A DNA stretch of 10,531 nt from an uncultured Anaerotignum sp. (GTDB lineage: Bacteria; Bacillota; Clostridia; Lachnospirales; Anaerotignaceae), in assembly GCF_934277605.1 (NCBI RefSeq), contig NZ_CAKQVD010000065.1, positions 1 through 10,531 on the forward strand. Direction: 5' to 3'. The first letter of the stretch is position 1; each line of letters begins with the position of its first letter. Positions 6,113 to 10,531 of this stretch are shown piece by piece. The notes beneath the pieces were generated by a model, which saw only the letters and a program-made list of their open reading frames with translations, ran no database searches and was not told where the DNA came from. A program made the translations under genes and the position numbers.

Positions 6113-7402
6113 TTAGCCCAACAGGTTAGGCAAGAACATGGAAATTGCGGGAATATAGGTAATTGCCAGCAATGTAATAATCATCAGTGCCAAGAAGGGA
6201 ATGATACCCTTGATAACCGTATCCAATGTGGTTTCGCCTACACGGGATGCAACAAAGAGGTTTACGCCCAGCGGAGGAGTGATGAAGCCGATTGCAAGGT
6301 TTACTACCATGATGATACCGAAGTGTGTTACGTCTACACCCATTGCAGTTACAACGGGGTACAGGATGGGTGCCAAAATCATGATGGCACACAATGTTTC
6401 CATAAAGCAGCCAACAATCAGCAGCAGCACGTTGATGAGCAGCAGAATTACAATCTTGCTGTCTGTCAGTGCCAGCATTGCGGATGCAACTGTGGTAGGG
6501 ATACGTCCCAAGGTCAGAACCTTGGAGAAGCCTGCCGCACAGCCGATAACAATCAGAATGGATGCTGTTGTTTCGCACGCATTCTTGGTACATTCAATCA
6601 GTTTTTTCAAATCCAGCTCTCTATAAATCACACAGCCAACAATGATACTGTAAATTACAGAAACTGCCGCTGCCTCTGTCGGTGTGAAGATACCGCCGTA
6701 AATACCGCCCAGAATGATAACGGGGGAAAGGATTGCCCAGAAGCCTTCCTTTGTTTCGTGCAATGCTCTTTTTACGGAGAAGGGCTCATCGTCACCCTTG
6801 TAGCCCATCTTCTTTGCATAGAAGTAGGAATACGCAATCAGTACCACACCAATCAGGATACCGGGTACGAAGCCTGCCAGGAACAGCGTAGAAACAGAGC
6901 TGTTTGTTGTTACCGCATAGATAACCATGGGGATACTGGGAGGGATGATAACGCCGATGGAGCCGGCTGCCGCAATCAGTGCCAGCACGAATTTTTTATC
7001 ATAGCCCTTTTCCAGCATGGTAGGGATAACCATACCGCCTACCGCCGCAACAGTTGCCGGGCCGGAGCCGGAAATTGCCGCAAAGAACATACATACAACA
7101 ACGGTTACAATCGCCAGACCACCTTGGATTCTGCCGAAGAATACGTTTGCCAAGTTCAGCAGTCTCTTGGAGATACCGCCGCCGCCCATCAGCTCACCTG
7201 CAAAGATGAAGAAGGGAATCGCCATGGTAGGGAAGGAGTCACAGCCTGTTACCATGTTCTGTGCGATAAAGCCGAATGTCAACTGTTTTGTATAAAGAAT
7301 ATAGCCCAGAGATGCAATACCCAGAGAGAAACCAATGGGAACTGTCAGCACCAGACAAGCAATCAATGTAAGAAATACTACTGCAGCAATAGAACCTGTC
7401 AT
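6113..7402 (-). CDS. dctM: TRAP transporter large membrane subunit (DctM)
   Basis: This 429-residue protein has about twelve hydrophobic segments and is full length for the DctM/SiaM branch of the ion-transporter superfamily. Family motifs are clear: FAGELMGGGGISKRL (67-81), SGSGPATVAAVGGMVIPTM (111-129), GSIGVIIPPSIPMVIYA (147-163) and TPTEAAAVSVIYS (near 236-248), plus the second-half ITPPLGVNLFV. DctM forms the elevator-type sodium-driven transport channel and works with DctQ and the substrate-loaded DctP. Its ATG overlaps the dctQ stop by four bases (ATGA), so the two membrane subunits are translationally coupled. No damage or odd residue is visible. The family call is firm; the solute is not deducible. 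Confidence 0.97.
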   Translation of the reverse strand: MTGSIAAVVFLTLIACLVLTVPIGFSLGIASLGYILYTKQLTFGFIAQNMVTGCDSFPTMAIPFFIFAGELMGGGGISKRLLNLANVFFGRIQGGLAIVTVVVCMFFAAISGSGPATVAAVGGMVIPTMLEKGYDKKFVLALIAAAGSIGVIIPPSIPMVIYAVTTNSSVSTLFLAGFVPGILIGVVLIAYSYFYAKKMGYKGDDEPFSVKRALHETKEGFWAILSPVIILGGIYGGIFTPTEAAAVSVIYSIIVGCVIYRELDLKKLIECTKNACETTASILIVIGCAAGFSKVLTLGRIPTTVASAMLALTDSKIVILLLINVLLLIVGCFMETLCAIMILAPILYPVVTAMGVDVTHFGIIMVVNLAIGFITPPLGVNLFVASRVGETTLDTVIKGIIPFLALMIITLLAITYIPAISMFLPNLLG

Positions 7403-7887
7403 GCCTCAGCCACCTCCTCGTGATTTTTCAATGCCTTGATTCTTCTGTAAATACACTGAATCTGACGAATCGCTGTCAGACCCATGCCGATCATAGGTGC
7501 CGCATATACGAACTGCATAGGAATACGCATTGCGGGGGACATCTGACCGGACCATGCAATCTTGCCGAATACGGTGTAGCCTGTTACGGCAATAAAGATA
7601 GCAAAGCCCAGAACAATCAATTCACTGATAATTTCAATGTAAGGACGTGCCTTTTTGGGATACAAATTGATTGCAGCATCAATACGGATGTGCTTTTCTC
7701 TTCTTGCGGTATAGCTTACAGAGAAGTATACCAGCCAAACGAACATATATCTTGCCATTTCTTCAGACCATGTCAGAGAGTTCTGGAACACATAACGACA
7801 TACAACCTGAATGAAAATGATAATACTCATTGCGAAAATCAGTGGAATCATAAAAAATTCTTCCACATGGTCTAAAAACCATTTCAT
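7399..7887 (-). CDS. dctQ: TRAP transporter small membrane subunit (DctQ)
   Basis: This 162-residue protein has the four-helix layout of DctQ. Typical motifs are visible: QVVCRYVFQNSLTWSEEMARYMFVW (27-51), REKHIRID (63-70) and the last-helix start MQFVYAAPMIGMGL (124-137). It stabilises DctM in the membrane and helps dock the binding protein. The start at 7887 is preceded by AAGGAAAGGGG, somewhat distant but the only candidate; the gap to the dctP stop is 23 bases. It is the middle gene of a dctP-dctQ-dctM operon and overlaps dctM by four bases. Confidence 0.95.
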   Translation of the reverse strand: MKWFLDHVEEFFMIPLIFAMSIIIFIQVVCRYVFQNSLTWSEEMARYMFVWLVYFSVSYTARREKHIRIDAAINLYPKKARPYIEIISELIVLGFAIFIAVTGYTVFGKIAWSGQMSPAMRIPMQFVYAAPMIGMGLTAIRQIQCIYRRIKALKNHEEVAEA

Positions 7888-7910
7888 AGTATATTACGCC
7901 CCTTTCCTTT

Positions 7911-9029
7911 TTAGCCTTCCTCAGGGAATTTCTCTTTTGCCTTTGCAACCTCCTGATACAGCAGGTCTACCACATCGGGATTGGTTACCTTATCATAAGC
8001 CATTTCCTTCAGTCCCTCGCAGGCCTTCACCATTTCGGCCTTAACCGCAGGGTCCAAATCACTGTACTGCATGGTGCCGCAGTTTTTGATGTTTTCCAGT
8101 GCAACCTTTTCATATTCGTCACATCTCTGACGTTCATAAGCAACTGCTTCATCAGAAACCTTCAGCACGATTTCCTGCTGTTCGGGAGTCAGCCCATCAA
8201 ATTTATCTTTACTCATCAAAATCAGGTAAGGAGAGTAAATGTGCTTTGTATATGTATAGTGGCTCTGAACCTCATAGAATTTTGTCTGCCATGTCAGCTC
8301 GGCACCGTTGTCCTGTGCGTCAACTGTTTTCTGCTGCAATGCGGTAAACAGCTCTGTGAACGCCATGGGTGTCGGGTTCGCACCGTAGTTTTTCCACTGC
8401 TGCAGCTGCAGCTCATTTTCCATAATACGAATCTTCACGCCCTTCAAATCGGACATATCCTTGATGGGCTTGTTGGTAGACAGTGTACGGAACGAATTTT
8501 CCTGCCACTGCAAAAGCTTAAAGCCGGATTCCTCCAGGCCTTCTGCCAAACGGTTGCCCAGGGGGCCGTCCAAAACCTCATAAACCTGCTGCTTGTTATC
8601 AAACAGCCAAGGAATATCCAAGCAGAAAATGTCGTTTTCAAAGGATGCTACCGTTGCATTGGTTGCCAGCACGATATCATAGTTACCAAACTGACAGCCC
8701 TCCAGCAGCTCACGCTCAGAACCAAGTACGTTGTCGGTGTAAATATCACAGCTCAATGCGCCGTCGGATTCCTGCTCCAGACGCATTTTGAAAAACTTTG
8801 CAGCGTCAATTGTCGCAGGCGCATTCCCCAGTGCATAAATGAAGTGATAGCAGTCATCCTTCAGTTTTACGCCGGAATCAAAATTTACGGGTTCGACCTT
8901 CTTTTCTACGAAACCCTTTTTAACTGTTGCTTTGTCTGCCTCTGCTGCATCATCAGAACCACCGCAGCCCGCCAGACCAATCACTGTGACCGCTGCCAGA
9001 GCAGCAGCAAGGCCTCTCTTTAAGAACAT
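7911..9029 (-). CDS. dctP: TRAP solute-binding lipoprotein (DctP)
   Basis: This 372-residue DctP-family periplasmic-type binding protein is anchored as a lipoprotein. The signal peptide ends in the lipobox L19-A20-G21-C22 and is followed by a Gly/Ser/Asp/Ala linker. Hallmarks include SERELLEGCQFGNYDI (104-119), DIPWLFDN (138-145), DLKGVKIRIMEN (194-205) and GANPTPMAFTELFTALQQKTVDAQDN (216-241). R201 is the expected carboxylate-binding arginine, and N241 sits at the conserved Asn position. Such proteins bind acidic solutes, including C4-dicarboxylates, sugar acids and keto acids; the pairing with a GntR/FCD regulator fits an organic or sugar acid, but the ligand cannot be named. GGAGGG six bases upstream fixes the start. 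It is first in the operon, divergent from the regulator gene. Confidence 0.96.
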   Translation of the reverse strand: MFLKRGLAAALAAVTVIGLAGCGGSDDAAEADKATVKKGFVEKKVEPVNFDSGVKLKDDCYHFIYALGNAPATIDAAKFFKMRLEQESDGALSCDIYTDNVLGSERELLEGCQFGNYDIVLATNATVASFENDIFCLDIPWLFDNKQQVYEVLDGPLGNRLAEGLEESGFKLLQWQENSFRTLSTNKPIKDMSDLKGVKIRIMENELQLQQWKNYGANPTPMAFTELFTALQQKTVDAQDNGAELTWQTKFYEVQSHYTYTKHIYSPYLILMSKDKFDGLTPEQQEIVLKVSDEAVAYERQRCDEYEKVALENIKNCGTMQYSDLDPAVKAEMVKACEGLKEMAYDKVTNPDVVDLLYQEVAKAKEKFPEEG

Positions 9030-9146
9030 AATATTCCCTCCTCATATTGAACTCTAAAGTCCGGTGTGTTGCTCTCTTGCTTTCTCTCTCCTCCCTATGT
9101 ATAGAAAGAGAAGATTTCTTTTGTATTTTTCTTTTTTCCCTTTTTC

Positions 9147-9161
9147 TTTTGTAGTACAAAA
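9147..9161. promoter_or_regulatory. Putative GntR/FadR-type operator in the dctP leader
   Basis: The 15-base palindrome TTTTGTA-G-TACAAAA contains TTGTAGTACAA, which fits the TNGT-N3-ACNA operator pattern described for the FadR branch of GntR regulators. It lies about 60 bases downstream of the predicted dctP start point, so bound repressor would act as a roadblock. It is the most likely site for the divergent GntR protein. Confidence 0.6.
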
Positions 9162-9167
9162 AACTAA

Positions 9168-9184
9168 GAAAAAGATTCTTTTTC
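9168..9184. repeat. 17-base perfect palindrome next to the putative operator
   Basis: GAAAAAGA-T-TCTTTTTC has eight-base arms and a single central base, six bases from the TTGT-N3-ACAA site. In the dctP transcript it could form a weak hairpin; in DNA it could be a second protein site. It does not match the GntR pattern, so its role is open. Confidence 0.45.
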
Positions 9185-9225
9185 CATGAAAAAAGATTTT
9201 TTAAGATAAAAAACATCTTTTCTTG

Positions 9226-9255
9226 ATTATAATACGTGTTTTTTAGATACGTCAA
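9226..9255 (-). promoter_or_regulatory. Sigma-A promoter of the dctPQM operon
   Basis: On the minus strand TTGACG (9255-9250) and a perfect TATAAT (9231-9226) are separated by 18 bases. The start point would be near 9219, leaving a leader of about 190 bases that contains the putative operator. Confidence 0.75.
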
Positions 9256-9500
9256 TAGATAATAAAGACGAAAAACAATTGTCTTTTTGTATGAAAAAAA
9301 CCTCTTTTTTGTGTAAAATATCCAATTTATGCTCGTTTTCGGTCTTTTTAAGACTTTTATGAGACTGTTTTTGTCCCACATAAATCATTTTTAAAGTTGC
9401 TTTTTAGCTTTCAACAGTCTGAAACATTGTTTTAAAATTATCTTTTAAACATTTTTTATATCTGATATGATTAAAAAGAATGTTGTTTTTAAAAAATTGA

Positions 9501-9529
9501 TAGACTTTTTATGTTGCCTCGTGTATAAT
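9501..9529 (+). promoter_or_regulatory. Promoter of the GntR regulator gene
   Basis: TAGACT (9501-9506) and a perfect TATAAT (9524-9529) are 17 bases apart, with the start point near 9536, about 32 bases before the predicted start codon. The -35 box is weak (four of six), which would suit low expression of a regulator. Confidence 0.6.
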
Positions 9530-9567
9530 AGCAAATATGAAAAGCTATTTTTATAATAGAAAAGAAT

Positions 9568-10293
9568 GTGAAATCTTTGAAAGAAGAAGAAAAGAACTAT
9601 GAAGCAACGGGTAAAAAGACTACCCTGACTGATAAGATTTATCAGGATATTAAAGATGATATTCTTACAAAGGTGTTCCAGCCCGGAGAAAAGCTGAATA
9701 TCAAAGAGCTTGCTCGTGAATATCAGGTCAGCGATACCCCCGTAAAGCAGGCATTGCAGAGATTGGCGGAGGAAAAGCTGGTTGTCAACACCCCCAATAA
9801 GGGCATGAGCGTCAGAGCGCTGACACCCCATGAGCTGCAGGATATCTTCGATATGCGCTTGATGATGGATACCTTCTTCGTGAAGGATATCGTTACCACG
9901 CTGAATTATAACCACGCTCTGCGCCAACAGCTGATTGATTGCCTGGAGGCACAAAAACGCTTTATCCAAAGCAATGATTCCAATCATAAGCCGGATGAAT
10001 TTTTTGAACTGGATTTGGAATTTCACACACTTTATTTGGCAGCCTCCGGCAACCAGAAGGCAGTCAATGTTTTTCGGGATATGCAGCCCTTTACCTATGC
10101 CTCCGGCACCTATGTGAGCCAGCCGCATTATAGAGACTGCGAATGTGTGGAGGAGCATCAGGCAATTCTGGATGCGGCACTTGCATCCGATTTGGATGCA
10201 CTGAAGGCAGCCGTTACCGCACACCTGAACAATTCGAGAAAGGCATTGCAGCTCATTTTCAAGGTAAATCAAATGATTTATCCCGAAAATTAA
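9568..10293 (+). CDS. GntR-family regulator with FCD ligand-binding domain, likely controller of dctPQM
   Basis: The product has 241 residues and FadR-subfamily architecture. A winged helix-turn-helix covers about 18-85 (TDKIYQDIKDDILTKVFQPG, then LNIKELAREYQVSDTPVKQALQRLAEEKLV) and an all-helical FCD domain covers about 88-228. In the FCD part D149 and H153 (ELDLEFH), H197 (EEHQAIL) and H219 (TAHLNNS) fall where metal ligands are expected, so it probably binds a metal plus an organic acid effector. The gene is divergent from dctPQM, and a matching operator sits in the dctP leader; this supports local control of uptake. The GTG start at 9568 has only a weak ribosome binding site. A TTG at 9577 is possible, so the first 15-18 residues are uncertain. 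Whether it represses or activates is not visible. Confidence 0.93.
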   Translation: MKSLKEEEKNYEATGKKTTLTDKIYQDIKDDILTKVFQPGEKLNIKELAREYQVSDTPVKQALQRLAEEKLVVNTPNKGMSVRALTPHELQDIFDMRLMMDTFFVKDIVTTLNYNHALRQQLIDCLEAQKRFIQSNDSNHKPDEFFELDLEFHTLYLAASGNQKAVNVFRDMQPFTYASGTYVSQPHYRDCECVEEHQAILDAALASDLDALKAAVTAHLNNSRKALQLIFKVNQMIYPEN

Positions 10294-10300
10294 AACGAAC

Positions 10301-10517
10301 GAAAACCATCATTCATCAGGCTTTGCCTGATTCATGTGCTTGCTCCGCAAGCCTACGAAAATCAAAAAAACACCCTGTTGAAAACCATCATTCATCAGGC
10401 TTTGCCTGATTCATGTGCTTGCTCCGCAAGCCTACGAAAAACAAAAACACCATATTGAAAACCATCATTCATCAGGCTTCGCCTGATTCATGTGCTTGCT
10501 CCGCAAGCCTACGAAAA
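10301..10517. repeat. Tandem array of three 61-base double-hairpin units, running to the window edge
   Basis: Units at 10301-10361, 10380-10440 and 10457-10517 are identical except for one T-to-C change at 10480, in a hairpin loop. Each unit starts GAAAACCATCATTC and ends GCCTACGAAAA. Inside are two dyads: ATCAGGC-TTT-GCCTGAT and GCTTGC-TCC-GCAAGC. The 16-18 base spacers are A-rich and related to one another (CAAAAA...CACC...TT), so the true period is 79 then 77 bases. The array begins seven bases after the regulator stop, and a fourth spacer begins at 10518. No T-run follows the hairpins, so they are not ordinary terminators. It resembles a REP/BIME-type repeat, but I do not recognise the family. 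Confidence 0.92.
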
Positions 10518-10531
10518 TCAAAAAACATCCT

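Larger units (their letters stand above)
9030..9567. other. AT-rich divergent intergenic region between dctP and the GntR gene
   Basis: This 538-base stretch has no convincing gene; the only long frame on the minus strand is a low-complexity Lys/Phe-rich shadow. It holds promoters for both flanking units, a dctP leader of about 190 bases, an operator-like palindrome and a second long palindrome. The first 90 bases before dctP are purine-rich on the coding strand, with GGGAGGAGAGAGAAAG. The rest is dominated by A and T tracts that would favour DNA bending. Between 9300 and 9480 I see only AT-rich sequence with the small palindrome ATATCTGATAT (9458-9468). Confidence 0.7.

Noticed and set aside
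6323..7423. 366-codon plus-strand frame rich in Cys, Asn and Gln
   Set aside because: It is the antisense shadow of dctM, has no domain and an implausible composition.
8953..9381. 142-codon minus-strand frame upstream of dctP
   Set aside because: It is low-complexity Lys/Phe sequence from AT-rich leader DNA, overlaps the dctP start out of frame, and covers the promoter.
9445..10272. 275-codon minus-strand frame opposite the GntR gene
   Set aside because: The plus-strand GntR/FCD protein is unambiguous; the antisense frame has no recognisable motif.
10301..10517. CRISPR array
   Set aside because: The repeats are 61 bases with two internal dyads, the spacers are only 16-18 bases and resemble each other, and no cas gene is present.

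Overview
The window looks like a chromosomal segment of a low-to-mid GC, gut-type Clostridia (Firmicutes; Lachnospiraceae or Oscillospiraceae grade). The reasons are strong AGGAGG-type ribosome binding sites, a Gram-positive signal peptide on a DUF6273-type surface protein, an ECF sigma/PrsW-like module, a TRAP transporter with a GntR/FCD regulator, and very AT-rich intergenic DNA. No species can be named from sequence alone. By eye, the left 4.4 kb is more GC-rich than the rest.

Region 1 (1-4410, all minus strand) is a putative envelope-signalling locus. In transcription order it holds an ECF-type sigma factor (4409-3861), a small two-helix membrane protein (3874-3512), a polytopic membrane protein (3525-2899) and a PrsW-like intramembrane protease (2902-2273). 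Gene ends overlap by 4 to 14 bases, which implies translational coupling. A rho-independent terminator (2222-2254) closes this unit. A second unit follows, preceded by a promoter-like element of ECF style: a second two-helix protein similar to the first (2110-1757), overlapping by 4 bases the start of a large secreted protein that leaves the window at base 1. The secreted protein carries a DUF6273-like domain and a second domain with a terminal GFRPVL motif. The working model (inference) is a sigma factor held by a membrane partner, released by the PrsW-like protease, and switching on the surface protein.

Region 2 (4411-5860, minus strand) holds a FUSC-family membrane protein, a probable aromatic-acid-type exporter. 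It has a good promoter and a leader of about 120 bases with two hairpins and an intrinsic terminator ahead of the gene. This suggests control by transcription attenuation or an unrecognised riboswitch.

Region 3 (5900-9260, minus strand) is a complete tripartite TRAP uptake operon: dctP (solute-binding lipoprotein), dctQ and dctM. It is followed by an unannotated 29-codon membrane microprotein gene with an excellent ribosome binding site, then a strong hairpin. Region 4 is a 538-base AT-rich divergent intergenic region with promoters in both directions and a GntR/FadR-type operator in the dctP leader. The plus-strand GntR/FCD regulator gene (9568-10293) follows.

Region 5 (10301-10531) is a tandem array of at least three nearly identical 61-base units, each with two small hairpins, at 77-79 base spacing, starting 7 bases after the regulator's stop codon and running to the window edge.
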